DNA of 64,000 bases, from assembly GCA_002812745.2 (NCBI GenBank), contig NCSJ02000083.1, forward strand, positions 80,257 to 144,256. Reading direction: 5' to 3'. This DNA is from Scytalidium lignicola. Taxonomy: Eukaryota; Ascomycota; Leotiomycetes. Shown here one piece after another: positions 20,271-33,000 of this stretch (position 1 is the first letter of the stretch; every line of letters starts with the position of its first letter). The position numbers and the translations under genes were made by a program. A model generated the notes under the pieces. It searched no databases and was not told the DNA's origin. It saw only the letters and a list, made by a program, of their open reading frames with translations.

Positions 20271-23143
20271 TGACCTGTACCCATAGCTTACTGCGACTTG
20301 GACAGTCCTGCAAAAGTTCCTGATGTTGCGGACTGCTTGGTGAGAGGACCCCTTATCCTGCAAGTCATTGGACATACAGCTGGGCGCAGCAAGGGCCTTG
20401 TGGAGACGCCGGGCTTATTTANTTTTTTTTGCGCGTCGTGCGTTTTGGAAGGATGCTCGGAGAAACATCGTTGGTGTCGTGAATTGTCCCTGTACGGATG
20501 TTCAAATTCTAGTGCCGTACGGTACGCACCTCTTGTAGCGAAAAGCACTCTTTCGCCCAGATGCAGCATCTTAAGGCCTGTCCAAGCGTTGTTTTTGTTA
20601 TCATGCTATCCTGATCTTGCAGGAATTTTGCTGCTTGCGCGAATTAACTTCTTTTCCTGCTGAGACAACCCGTATTGAGTATCTGGACAGCAAAGAAAAG
20701 GATCATGAGAAAGTGGGCCTTGGCGAAGCACAGTAATTGAGGCTGTACGGTGATGTTTTTCTGCATGGTTAACAGAGGTCGAATATTGGAAAATGCAACA
20801 GGAACGGAAACAGGAACTCCACGATGAATATCCCCGGAAGCGATCATTTTGTGTTACAGTGCCGTCGTTGGTGGGCAGGCCCTTATTTTGTCTCTGCCGA
20901 CGACGGAGGGTAGTACAGCAGCGTAAGAACATTTACTGTGCATTGCAGTTATTATTGACGCCAGAAAAGAGGCTCGCAGACTGTCCCGGTGGAGGCGAAT
21001 CAATTCGAAAATGCATCGTCGTCTGGTAACTTTTTCGGTGTTGGTTATGGCCAACGAAATCGGGGTGCATACGCTGCAGGCACACATGCTTCCCAAGCAC
21101 ACTTACTCAATCTCTCACACACATGGGGTAAATACTCAGTTCAATCAATCAGTGAAGTCCATCGCGCATTTGGACCCACCAAGACCGTGAACTTCCCTCC
21201 GGTCCTTTGACACAGCTGCCTCAAGACCCTACTTTACACGAAGGCGACGATTACCCAGCGGCATATTACAGGCTGCGTTGAACTCGTACGTCAGTTGCAT
21301 ATCCGCTCTCGAGGACACCGTACTAGGATACTACTGTGGCTAATCTTGTCGTGTACAGTAGTGATCAAGGGGACCTCTTTAACGGTGGGATCAAATGAGG
21401 CCGAGGCGCATACGATGAAAGGGAAGTCGAATCGCAGGCTGGAAGGGAGGAATAAGCCCGAGAAATAATTACTGATTGCTGGATTCAGCTGCTTGCATTT
21501 AGGGATCTTCAAGACGACGACATACCCACATTGCTGCCGTACTGTCACAGCAACACACTCTCGCTCACAATCTCACTCTCCGGCGCAAGAAAGGAGAGGG
21601 TTGCGATGATGATGTGAGCTGCAGCAGTGGCAGCGAGCTGAATGCATTTGATGTCGTAAGTTGTGCAGAAAGAGGGCCATCATGATTTGGTCAGTCAGAG
21701 GCGCAGATTTGGCAGGAAAGCAAACAAGAAAGCAAACATTGAGGAAAGTCAAAAGTCATAGCACCTAGCAATATTGTGAAATGGTGTTTTCAATGTCTCG
21801 TTGCACGTGTAAAGGTCCTTTCAAAGGTGCTGGCCCTGCCTGGCACCCGCTTCGACGTCATACGAGCGGATGGATCCTGCTTTGGGCAGCATCAAAGACC
21901 AGAGAGGGGAGATATGAGAGAATGAGGGAGAGTACCTGCAGATCAATACTTCAAGAGGGCACACTTTACAAGTCAACTAACTACTGTAACTACAGTACTG
22001 TAATAATTACACCCACCATCATCACTCATCACTCCAAACCCCAAGGACCAAGGCGACGCACGCCAGGCCGGCAACTTTTCGGTCCTGACTGCGAGCCAAG
22101 GAGGGTTGCGATAACTTATCGCACGCCTCACGACCCATCCTGGCTTGCTGAGAGCGATGTCGTGGCTTATGAAAGGGGGGGGGGCGAAGCGGGCGCCGAG
22201 GTGGGCTTGCATGATGGCATGCTGCTTTAGCTGCTGATGCGGGCCTGGCTGCCTATTTGACAAGGCCCGCCAGCCTGAAACAACCAGCCCATTCAGCAGC
22301 CAGCATCAGTCCGACTCAGCAACCAACCGCCCACCCATGCCAAGATCACCGCCCTAGCCGGCTTGCTGCCCTTAGGCTCGACGCTCCCCTTGCTGATGCG
22401 GCAACCTTGCGTCATGGGAATGACGGTGATGGGAGAAGAGAGCGCATTTCCTTTCCTTTCCCGCCCTTCGTCCCTCCATCTCTTTCTCTCCTATCTGGCC
22501 CCCCTTCCAAGGGCCCTGGCAGACTTGCTCGCTGGCACCCAATCACCATCGTTGGTTCCATCGTGGCGCTGCCTCCGTTGCCAGATGGCGTGGAGACGGC
22601 CGTGGTTGGGAGTGCCAGTGCTTGCAACTGCTGGAAGCACCGTGACGGAGGACTGGTCTTGGACTGCAACAAGGACTGCAAATGTGAAAAGACGTAGGCG
22701 GACGTAGGCGTACAGGCGTAGCAGGGCAGGAAGGATGTCACTTATCCCGTTTGCCCCCCCAAGTGCCAGTTCCTTGGCCCTCCGTGTCTCCGAACCCTTG
22801 AAACTGCAACTTCTCCAGACGCCCCAACCGCAGATCGATGATATAAGACTTGCCTCTTGTCCCACTCATCCCCCCAAACTTGCCCTCATATTCCATCCTT
22901 CCCCCTCAAAGATCTGCTGTATATCAATCCAATCCAGTCTGACCGAGATTGATATTCCCAAACTACTCGACACTAGCAATTAACCTCCCGCCACTAAACA
23001 TCCTCGTCCTCAAACACTCCTTCCGTCTTCATCTCCTTTAAAGCATACTTTCTCATTCCAAGCTTTCACAACAATCTCACCAACTTTTTTTCACTACCAA
23101 TCACAACTTTTCCACACGTCTCACATCCCATAACCGCCCAATC

Positions 23144-24325
23144 ATGTCGATGACAAAGAAGGCGGTACATTTCGGTGCCGGTAATATTGGCCGTGGCTTC
23201 GTTGGCGTTCACCTGCACGACAGCGGCTACGAAGTCATCTTCGCAGATGTCATGGACAACATCATCAACGAGCTCAACGAGAACAAGTCCTACAAGGTCA
23301 TCGAGGTTGGCACGGAAGGCAATAACGAAGAAACCGTGACCAACTACCGCGCTATCAACTCCAAAACACACGAGCAGGATGTCATCAAGGAGATCAGCGA
23401 GGCCGATATTGTGACCTGCTCCGTCGGCCCAAACATCCTCAAGTTTATTGCTCCCGTCATTGCCAAGGGCATTGACATGCGGTCGAATGACCAGAAGCCA
23501 ATTGCCGTCATTGCGTGCGAGAATGCCATCGGCGCCACCTCTCAGTTGGAAGAATATATTAAAAGCCCAAAGAACACACCCGAGCACCGATTAGAAGACC
23601 ACTCCAAACGCGCCCGGTATGCCAACTCTGCCATTGACCGCATCGTCCCGGCTCAGGACCCAGGCCATGGTCTGGACGTCAAGCTCGAGAAGTTCTACGA
23701 GTGGATCGTCGAAAAGGAGCCCTTCGAGGACGTCGGCGGAGCCCCAGAGATCGAAGGCGTCAAATGGGTCAGCAATCTCCTACCATACATTGAGCGCAAG
23801 CTCTACACCGTCAACACTGGCCATGCCACAGCCGCATACTACGGCTACTACCTGCAGAAGACCACCGTCTATGATGCCTTACAAGATCCCCGGATCATGA
23901 ACGAGGTCAAGGCCGCCCTGGCTGAGACGAGTCGAATGCTAATCGACAAGCATGGGGCCGACGAAAATGAACAGAAGGAATACGTGGCCAAGATCATCAA
24001 GCGTATCGGCAACCCTCACTTGGAAGACGCTGTTGAACGTGTTGGCCGCGCACCCTTAAGGAAGCTGTCTCGCACTGAGCGCTTCATCGGTCCCGCTGCC
24101 GAACTGGCAGAGGAGAATAAAGATGTCACACACCTGATGAAGGCGACGGAAATGGCATTCCGTTTCCAGAACGTCGAGGAAGACGAGGAGAGTCGCGAGT
24201 TGGCGAGGATCATGGAGACTTATGATGCTGTGGAGGTGGTTGAGAAGGTCTGCGGCTTAGAGCAGAGCCACCCACTGTTCCGGCATGTGCTGGAGGTGGT
24301 GAAGAAGGTCCAGGCTGATGCATAA
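23144..24325 (+). CDS. mpdA: Mannitol-1-phosphate 5-dehydrogenase
   Basis: The enzyme interconverts fructose-6-phosphate and mannitol-1-phosphate with NADH/NAD in the cytosol, making the fungal reserve and stress polyol mannitol. One uninterrupted exon of 393 residues starts [21 protein letters not shown], an NAD-binding GxGxxGRG motif. It continues through [47 protein letters not shown] (with the lysine and the N-H pair of the long-chain mannitol dehydrogenase active site), [14 protein letters not shown] and [12 protein letters not shown]. The length matches the family. The ATG lies behind a C/T-rich leader typical of highly expressed fungal genes. Confidence 0.96.
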   Translation: MSMTKKAVHFGAGNIGRGFVGVHLHDSGYEVIFADVMDNIINELNENKSYKVIEVGTEGNNEETVTNYRAINSKTHEQDVIKEISEADIVTCSVGPNILKFIAPVIAKGIDMRSNDQKPIAVIACENAIGATSQLEEYIKSPKNTPEHRLEDHSKRARYANSAIDRIVPAQDPGHGLDVKLEKFYEWIVEKEPFEDVGGAPEIEGVKWVSNLLPYIERKLYTVNTGHATAAYYGYYLQKTTVYDALQDPRIMNEVKAALAETSRMLIDKHGADENEQKEYVAKIIKRIGNPHLEDAVERVGRAPLRKLSRTERFIGPAAELAEENKDVTHLMKATEMAFRFQNVEEDEESRELARIMETYDAVEVVEKVCGLEQSHPLFRHVLEVVKKVQADA

Positions 24326-25167
24326 AGCATATAACTTGGACTTTTTTCTCCTTCTTTCGCATTTTCATCTTTATCTGGGTATCAAATCATGGCGAATCTG
24401 GGTGTTGGGAATTTATGAACCTTTTCCCCTTGTGCTTTCTTGCAACGACAACAATGCGTGTATTACTGGGGGGTTTTCTACGGCGGCATATATCCCAAAT
24501 TTTTGCTCTTTTTTTCCAGGTTTGAGAGCGGCAGAGCTTATTGCTCTACATGAATGACATGAATAAATATATAGAAGCGCTTCATCTTTTCACATAGCAT
24601 TACAAATATTTGAACAGAGAAAGGAGAAGGGAAAAAAACATTCAAAATTTAAATGCATTAAAAAATTGCAAAATTAAATCAATCTCTCTTGCCTACCTGC
24701 TGTGAATTGATTAATTGATATAAAACTCATCTTTGTGCTGATGTTTTGCTGCTGCTGCCACTGCTGCCCAACTGAAACTCTCCCTCCTCTATATTGCGCT
24801 AACCCGTATATAGCTTAGCGCACACTCTCCACACCAACGAGGGAGCTGTCGCCAAAGACCACGAATCTCGAAATACTGGTGCAATAGAGAAGTTACGCAT
24901 TAATTTGGAAACCCGCTCTACCTCCACCCTTCCACCTCCCTTCTCTCCACGACGATCGACGCACTTATAAAACGACGAATTGAGCGGGAGCAGGAGCAGG
25001 AGGTATATAGGTATCGGGAACAGTATCATTTACGAGAGCTGAAGAAGAGTCGGTCTCGTAGGGAGTGTGTTTGTGTGCTGGTGGGCTTTTTCACAACATT
25101 CACCTTTTTATTTCGATATTGGATTTGAGTGAAGGAGTTGGTGGAAAGGAGGACATAATTGGGAACG
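24326..25167. other. Intergenic region before SEC27
   Basis: This contains the 3' end of mpdA, with an AATAAA near 24564, and the SEC27 promoter with CTGCTG runs near 24750. No gene is seen. Confidence 0.5.
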
Positions 25168-28100
25168 ATGAGGTTAGATGTTAAGGTGAGTTTTGAGTCT
25201 TGAGACTGGCTTTGATTCGGGTTGTGGGTTGTTTTAAGGGGATAATCGGCGCATAGGATATTGGAGGTTGGGAGGGAGATGGGGAGAGTGGGGGGGGGGG
25301 GTGCTTAGGGATCTCTCATTGTTATTGTAGTGGATGCTCGATATGGGATTGCTTGTGCTGACTAGGAATTTTTCCACTTGCAGAGACAGTTATTTGCCAG
25401 GAGTGAGAGGGTCAAGGGGATTGATTTCCATCCTGTGGAGCCATGGATTTTGACGACGCTGTATAGTGGTATGTTTTTCTTGGGTCTTGTCTAGGATGTT
25501 CAGAGAATGATATAAGGAGATTGGTGAGGAGGGAAATGTGCTGATGGGTGTTTTCTTGATAGGACATGTGTATATCTGGTCATACGAGACGCAGGTATGT
25601 TGATATATTCTTGATCGTGAATGTATAAGGGAGCAAGGAAACTAATTGTGAACAGCAAATTGTCAAAACTTTTGAATTAACCGACGTTCCCGTCCGAGCT
25701 GGCCGCTTCATAGCACGGAAGAACTGGATCGTCTGTGGTAGCGATGACTTCCAGCTCCGAGTCTATAACTACAACACCTCCGAGAAAATCACCTCTTTCG
25801 AGGCCCATCCAGATTACATCCGCGCCATCGTCGTTCACCCAACACAACCCTTCGTGCTGACGGCCTCAGATGACATGACCATCAAGTTATGGGACTGGGA
25901 AAAAGGATGGAAATGCGTGCAGGTCTTCGAGGGCCACAGCCACTATGTCATGGGCCTAGCCATAAACCCCAAGGACACAAATACCTTTGCCTCAGCATGT
26001 CTCGACCGCACGGTGAAGATCTGGAGTCTGGGCTCCGCGACTGCGAATTTCACGCTCGAGGCGCATGAGGCTAAGGGTGTCAATCACGTTGATTACTATC
26101 CCCAATCCGACAAGCCATACTTGCTTACTTCCTCAGATGATAGGACTGTCAAGGTCTGGGATTATACCACCAAATCTTTGATTGCGACGCTGGAGGGCCA
26201 TACGAGCAATGTTTCCTTTGCGTGCTATCACCCTGAGTTACCGGTTATTATTTCGGGTTCCGAGGATGGAACGGTTAAGATTTGGCATGCAAATACGTAC
26301 AGGCTTGAGCAGAGTCTCAATTATGGACTGGAAAGAGCTTGGTGTGTTAGCTATCAGCGGGGAAAGCAGGGTATTGCTGTAGGTTTTGATGAGGGTTCGG
26401 TAGTTGTCAAGATGGGACGAGAAGAGCCTGCTGTTTCTATGGATGGTTCTGGCAAGTTGATCTGGGCGAGACATAACGAAGTTGTTTCGTCCATAATTAA
26501 GGGTGGTGGTAAGTTTCATTCATTATAGCAGAGTGGACGAGGAAGGACTAATATTATTTGACAGACGCCCACAAGGACAATGAACCAATCAGTCTCCCAA
26601 CGAAAGACCTAGGAACTTGCGAAGTATACCCTCAAACCCTCCTCCACTCTCCTAATGGCCGTTTTGTCTCCGTCTGTGGTGATGGAGAATTCATCATCTA
26701 CACTGCCCTCGCGTGGAGAAATAAGGCATTCGGCTCAGCTCTTGATTTCGTCTGGGGTTCGAAAGAAAACAGCAACGACTATGCTATCAGAGAGTCATCT
26801 ACGAGCGTCAAGATATTCAAAAACTTTATCGAGAAGCCTGGCGGACTTGATGTTGGCTTCCAGGCTGAGGGTCTCACCGGTGGTGTCCTGCTTGGTGTAA
26901 TGGGCCAAGGTGGTATTGGCTTCTACGACTGGCAGACGGGAGGACTGGTCCGGAGAATTGAAGTTGAACCGAAGAATGTGTACTGGTCCGAGAATGGAGA
27001 GCTCGTTGCTATCACATGCGAAGATACGTTTTACGTGCTACGGTTCTCGCGAGAGAATTATCTTGTGGCAGTACAAGCAGGACAGGTGGAAGACGATGGA
27101 GTCGAGTCGGCTTTTGAAGTCGTCACTGATATTAATGAGACGTGAGTTTTCTTCTGGTGAATATGGGGTTTAGCTGACAGGATATAAAAGTGCTCGAACA
27201 GGTGAATGGGTTGGAGACTGTTTTATCTACACTAACAGCACGAACCGCCTCAACTACCTCGTCGGTGATCAAACCTATGCCATCTCGCATTTCGACCAGC
27301 CAATGTACCTACTCGGATACATCCAACGTGACTCGAGAATTTACCTTTGCGACAAAGATGTTAACGTCACCTCTTTCAGCCTCTCCCTGTCAGTAGTAGA
27401 GTACCAGACCCTCGTCCTTCGAGGGGACATGGAGTCCGCCGAGGAACTGCTTCCGTCAATCCCATCTGATCAACTCAATAAGATTGCACGCTTCCTTGAG
27501 GGTCAAGGCCATAAGGAACTCGCCCTTCAAGTTGCTACTGATCCAGAGCATAAATTCGATCTCGCGCTGGCTCTAGGAGAACTCCCTATCGCATTAGAAT
27601 TGGCTGAGGAGGCTGACGTAGATCATAAGTGGAAGACTGTGGGTGACGCGGCTCTTTCAGGTTGGGATATTGCCCTCGCATCAAAGTGCTTCACCAACGC
27701 GAAGGACCTCGGCTCTTTACTCCTTCTCCACTCTTCAACGGGCAATGAAGAGGGTCTGCGGGCCTTGGCAGCCCAGGCTGAAGAGTCTGGAGCTCACAAC
27801 GTCGCCTTCACCTGTCTCTGGCAACTAGCCGATGTCCAGGGCTGCATTGACATTCTTACCAAGACGAACCGTGTTGCCGAAGCTGTTTTATTCTCTCAGA
27901 CTTACAAGCCCAGCTCGACGGCAAAGACAGTTGAATTGTGGAAATCATATCTAGAGAAGGAGAAGAAGGGACGAGTTGCGAAGGTTATTGGTGTCCCTGG
28001 GGAGGATGAAGAGTTGTTCCCGGAGTGGGATGAGTACTTGAGGCTTGAGAGCGAAGGGGTTACACAAGAGAGTTTGATCGATGTTCAGACTAATGGGCAT

Positions 28101-28175
28101 GAGGAAGAGGCTGTTAATGGCAAAGAGGATGAAGAGGAGGAAGATGAAGATGATGAGGATGAGGATGTGGAATGA
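25168..28175 (+). CDS. SEC27: COPI coat subunit beta' (Sec27)
   Basis: This subunit of the coatomer coat drives retrograde Golgi-to-ER vesicles and binds KKxx cargo tails. Six exons (25168-25185, 25384-25468, 25563-25594, 25656-26508, 26565-27141, 27191-28175) give 849 residues. The very short first exon MRLDVK joins [17 protein letters not shown]. At least six WD40 repeats follow, for example [35 protein letters not shown] and [17 protein letters not shown]. Then come the second propeller and the alpha-solenoid with [14 protein letters not shown] and [15 protein letters not shown]. The C-terminus is an acidic [13 protein letters not shown] tail. N28202 lies outside the CDS. Confidence 0.95.
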
Positions 28176-28707
28176 GCCTTCTCCCATTCATAGTAAGGTG
28201 CNTTTTTTTTGTGATTTAGGGTGGCGATTTCTCTTAGAACCTCCTGAGAAGGGTAGGTATAAAGGGAGAAGGAAAGGGTTTGGTTCTGGATGAAACCAAA
28301 GAATAGGAGATAAAAATTGTGTGGCGTAGATAAAGCTACCATAGCTATGTTTGTGATGAAATCAAGGCGTCTTTAAGAATCCTAATTATCTAAGTGCACC
28401 ATGTTTGTGATGCGTTTTTTTGCTTTTTCCTGAGTTTGACTGCCCTGCCCTAACCCCTTTCACATGCTTCTACGCTCGTAATTTTAGGTACCCCGCGTCA
28501 CCGCCAAATTCATGGCCCCGCCAAAGTTTTGCTGCCTTGCGGGAAAAATACTCCACCATGAACTTTGTTAGGAACAGCATTAATACCTCTGTTATACCCA
28601 CAAATTCGATACAATACAACGACCACACCCACAACCGCCTTGTATGCCCTTTGTGGAAAATACCACCCACTTGTGATAGTATCGAATGAAAGGGGGTCCA
28701 CGTAAAA
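28176..28707. other. Intergenic region
   Basis: This is the 3' region of SEC27 and the promoter of the rhodanese gene. Overlapping frames near 28420-28701 are not recognisable. N28202 sits before a T run. Confidence 0.5.
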
Positions 28708-29346
28708 ATGACGAGCTACACAATCACAAATCTGCCCCGCCTCTCATCAAAGGAGCTATCCACACTCCTCCTCGCGCAGCACCAGAAAACACAAACCACA
28801 GCGGAGAGTAAAATCGCAGTTATCGACGTCAGAGATGCAGGTATTTGCCACCATTTTCCCCTAAAAAAGAGGATCTCCTCGTTTCTCTTCAGCACAAAAG
28901 CCATAATGCTAATCAAGATGCACATGACAAATACAGATCACATCGGCGGCCACATCAACACTTCCACGCACGTTCCCTCAAGCACATTACCCCATACCAT
29001 CCCATCACTGGTCCACAAACTCTCGGATAAAGAAATCGTCGTGTTTCATTGCGCGTTGAGTCAGCAGCGGGGCCCGTCTGCTGCGTTGGCTTACTTGAGG
29101 ACTAGGGAGAGATTACTTGGTCCTGGGGCTGGGGTGGTAGAGGTAGAAAAGAAACTTAATGAAGGGATAAAGGAGGGGGGATTGGTTGAGGTTGGTGAGG
29201 TGAAAAATAAGGAGGATAGGGAAGTGCGGCAGAAGGTTTATGTTCTTGAGGGTGGGTTTGTTGGGTGGCAGGAGTTGTATGGAGAGGATGAGAGGTTGAC
29301 GGAGGGGTATAGTAGGGAGCTTTGGAAGGATGGCTATTCTTGGTGA
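28708..29346 (+). CDS. Cdc25-like rhodanese-domain phosphatase (Ych1/Ibp1 type)
   Basis: A single rhodanese domain of the small Cdc25/arsenate-reductase kind acts as a phosphatase or arsenate reductase. Two exons (28708-28840, 28937-29346) encode 180 residues. The 96-nt intron is placed so that AVIDVRDADHIGGHI is continuous, the hallmark strand and loop of the fold. The active site is HCALSQQR (HCx5R). The tail RQKVYVLEGGFVGWQELYGED is typical of the fungal Ych1 and fission yeast Ibp1 proteins. The segment between active site and tail is longer and Glu/Gly-rich. Phosphatase versus arsenate activity cannot be decided from sequence. Confidence 0.88.
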   Translation: MTSYTITNLPRLSSKELSTLLLAQHQKTQTTAESKIAVIDVRDAGICHHFPLKKRISSFLFSTKAIMLIKMHMTNTDHIGGHINTSTHVPSSTLPHTIPSLVHKLSDKEIVVFHCALSQQRGPSAALAYLRTRERLLGPGAGVVEVEKKLNEGIKEGGLVEVGEVKNKEDREVRQKVYVLEGGFVGWQELYGEDERLTEGYSRELWKDGYSW

Positions 29347-30011
29347 GGGTTGGGTTGGTATTTTATTTTCTAGATGGGGTTGTATGGGGGGGGTGACTGA
29401 GTCAGGAGGGAGTTGGTTGATGATTGATTTGTTTGGTATTTTGGTTGGGTTAGAAAGGAATTGGAGTTACATATACCTAAGATTATTGCTTTCTGGGATA
29501 GATAGCGTATTGACCTATGGAGTTTTATTCGATCTGTAATATTTTGTGTATTGGTCATGAGTGATGGCTGGGCTTTACGTAGCTTGCAGGATAACTAAAG
29601 TTATGCCTAAGAGCCTTTTATTCCAATGATTTATGCATGTTCTGACTTGTTGATGTTTCATAAAGTCTAACAGTATTGAGATTTCTTTTCCTTCAGATCT
29701 TATCAGCGATAAGCTACAGTATATCAATCTAGCGTTCTTATAAATCTCCGATGTTGTTGCAGAGGGGCTGGCTCTAGCATTGCTTACTCTCAACCAATTG
29801 TATCAAAGGTTACGTGGAAGCTTGGCTCGTTCAGGAAGGTAGGACAGTTTAATTCAACGGCTGCCTGAATATCAAAAATGTAAATAAGCAGCTGCTTTGG
29901 GGTTATGTTCTTGTTGCTTTTGCTCATTCTTTTAATTAAATAGTCAATTGATCTTGTATTCCCTTCAGTTAACTTCCTCGGGTTCCTGCTCCTGCTATTT
30001 CAAACTTCAAG
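29347..30011. other. Intergenic region
   Basis: AT-rich spacer before the ABC transporter. A G7 run lies near 29385. No gene is seen. Confidence 0.5.
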
Positions 30012-33000
30012 ATGGACCTGTGCGGGGACAACCGATTTGGGCCTCAGGTATCAGACCCGAGTTGTCGAGGCGGATTCGACTTCACCCTGCTCTTCGAAGA
30101 GACAATCTTTACCATTGGTCCTTCATCTCTGCTACTTCTTTCAGTTCCCTGGCGTGTGGCGCAATTACATCGAAGTAGAATAAAAGTCTCCAAGTCTGCC
30201 CTTCACATCTGCAAAATTGTATGTTCGAGAGACTTTACCTATCCTCTTGTTGAAATCCTTGACAACGCTGATGCATTTCCGCAGGTTACCATTGGTGTTT
30301 ATGCATGTCTTCAATTGGCCTTATTGGTCCTCTGGAGTTCATCAGCTGCACCGTCTACCAGAGCAACTATCGCATCAGCATGCCTGAACCTCGTCAGTGC
30401 CGTCGCAATTGGCGTACTCTCCCACTTTGAGCATTTCAGGGCTGCCAGTCCATCTTTCATTGTGAATGTGTATCTCTTTTGTACTCTCTTCCTAGATATA
30501 GCAAGAGCGAGAACGCAATGGCTCATTCCCCACCATGGCGTTGCCGTCGCCCCTATCTTCACAGTTGCCGTGCTGTTTAGAGTTTTAATATTGGTTCTTG
30601 AAGCAACTGAAAAGCATCATCTTCTCCTCGGCCCAAATCGCAACCTTTCCCGCGAGCCAACATCGTCAATCTTCAACAAGAGCGTGTTTTGGTGGCTCAA
30701 TAGCCTTCTTATCACCGGATCAAAGAAGGTCCTATCCAGTGAGGATTTATTTAAAATCGATGAGGCGCTGGATTCGACATCAATTGGGACCGCGGTAGAG
30801 GCCAGCTGGAAGAATAGTGGGTATAATCATAATATTAGATACATATTCAGCTGACATATGACAGACAAAAAGACCAAGCATGCGCTCATATTCTCAATCG
30901 TTAAAACACTTCGATGGCCCTTAATCTCCATCATATTTCCACGACTATGCGTGATTGCTCTTGCACTAGCCCAGCCGTTCTTAATTCAGAGAGCCCTTAA
31001 ATTTGTCAGTGAGCCAGTAACACCCGAGTCAACCAATATTGGCTACGGTTTGATTGGAGCATATGGACTGGTGTATATTGGAAATGCGGTAAGTTACTAG
31101 AACAAAAATTATTGTCGGAAGCGGCTTCCTGTCTCAATGATTCTTCTGCAAAAGAATGAACCTATTAACTAACTTGAACCTTTAGATCATGACAGGATGG
31201 TACGAACATAAAGTCTATCGAGCTATCACGATGATTAGAGGCGGAATGATTTATCTTATATATAATAAGATGATTGATTTGAAAATTGGCAATGTCAGCG
31301 AATCCGCAGCGATGACCCTTATGTCAACGGTAAGCTTGCCATAATCTTAAGCAAGTAGTTTCCCTTAACATTTGAACAAGGATGTCGAGCAAATTGCCAG
31401 GGTCTTGCAGACAAGCACCGACCTGTGGGCCAACTTGCTCCAAATAGGAGCAGCGGTAGTATTGTTAGAACGTCAACTCGGCATTGCATCTGTCACTCCA
31501 ATAGTTATTGCAATAGCCTTTAGTCTCATCACCATGTATGCCGGAAAACTGATTGCGCCATCTCAGAAAGCATGGTTTGAGGCTATTCAAACGAGAATCA
31601 ACATGACATCAGAAGCTTTAGGAGCAATGAAGGGAGTTAAATTCACTGGTTTGACTGATAAAGTTTCTAAGCTTATTCATCATTTGAGGACTACGGAGAT
31701 TGAGATATCTCGAAGATATAGGAAGCTAAGGGTGCTGACTGTCGTTTTATGTAAGTGAACTAGTGGGCATTGAAACTTCTTATATATCAGGTCATCTAAT
31801 CAGTTCTCAGCTAATCTTCCCGGTACTCTCAACGCCGTACTTACCTTCACCGTCTATGCCCTCATACAAAAAGCGAAGGGCGGTACACTGAACATTGACA
31901 AAGCCTTTACTTCCCTCTCGATAATGACACTGCTATTGACGCCTATTTTTGGTGTCATATATTCTATGCCGGATATAAACGCTGCTTTAGGTTGTTTTCG
32001 CCGAATCCAGGACTATCTCATGGAAGAATCAAGAGATGATCATCGACTATTGATCTCGACGCCAGATTCTACTGAGGTACCATCATCCACAGACATTTTG
32101 CTGAAGTATCTCCGCCCCGCTATTATTCCGACTATTTATAAAGAATCAATAGTTGTCCAGAACGGCAGTTTCGGCTGGTCTATTGATGGTGCTGCCATCC
32201 TCCATGACATCAATGTGACCCTTGACAAACGATTTACAATTATTTTGGGTTCTATTGGCAGCGGTAAGTCAACACTGATAAAGGCATTTCTTGGCGAGAC
32301 ACCGAGTTCAAAAGGTTTTGTGTATGTGTCTTCTCTAGAGATGGCATTCTGTGATCAGACTTGCTGGATTACCAATGGTACTATTAGAGATAATATTATT
32401 GGTGTATCAGAATACGAAGAAGAATGGTACAATACTGTTGTTAAGGCATGCGAACTAGAGACGGATCTTGAGCTACTTAGCTACGGAGATCAAACATCAG
32501 TCGGGTCTAAAGGAATTACTCTTTCCGGTGGACAGAAGCAGCGTATCGTAAGTCGTTGCAAAGCCATTGCCGATCTGTCTCATGAGTCTGACAATAACAT
32601 AGAGCATTGCACGGGCCGTGTATTCTAGGAAACGGATAGCTATTTTTGACGATGTCCTATCAGGCTTGGATGCTGGGACAGAAGAATTGATCTTTAACAA
32701 TATCTTCGGATCTAATGGATTGTTTTCGAAGATGCAAACAATGGTTATCTTGGCGACCCATTCAGGTAAGAAATACCTTTCCGGAAGTTACATGTCAAGC
32801 TAATGTAGCCATGTAGTACACAGAGCTCCATCTGCAGATCATATAATCACTCTGGAAAATGGGTTAATTGTAGAACAAGGAACTTTTGCTGAGCTCAATT
32901 CCGCGGGTGGTTATGTCACAAACTTGAATCTTCAAGAGAAGACCTCCCAAGAGGTCTTTGTATCTGATAGTAGCTTATCAACAAAGACCAAGAATACTCC

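Larger units (their letters stand above)
18527..23143. other. Gene-poor interval before mannitol-1-P dehydrogenase
   Basis: About 4.6 kb without a supported protein gene. Many overlapping frames occur on both strands with no recognisable motif. It holds a GGGATT microsatellite, several TACTGTAC palindromes, a G9 run near 22179 and a C/T-rich leader from about 22860 to the dehydrogenase ATG. Promoter, long 5' leader or non-coding RNA are all possible. Confidence 0.4.

Noticed and set aside
19652..20284. 210-residue minus-strand ORF containing an Ile-Pro repeat
   Set aside because: The repeat is just the translated GGGATT microsatellite, and the remainder has no conserved motif.
21781..22741. 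Several overlapping long frames on both strands before mpdA
   Set aside because: They are explained by GC-rich composition with few stops. None has a conserved motif or convincing splice structure.
30219..30284. Open 66-nt segment in the ABC transporter read as coding
   Set aside because: It has a GTATGT donor and a CAG acceptor, and removal joins the surrounding membrane segments cleanly. It is treated as intron 1.
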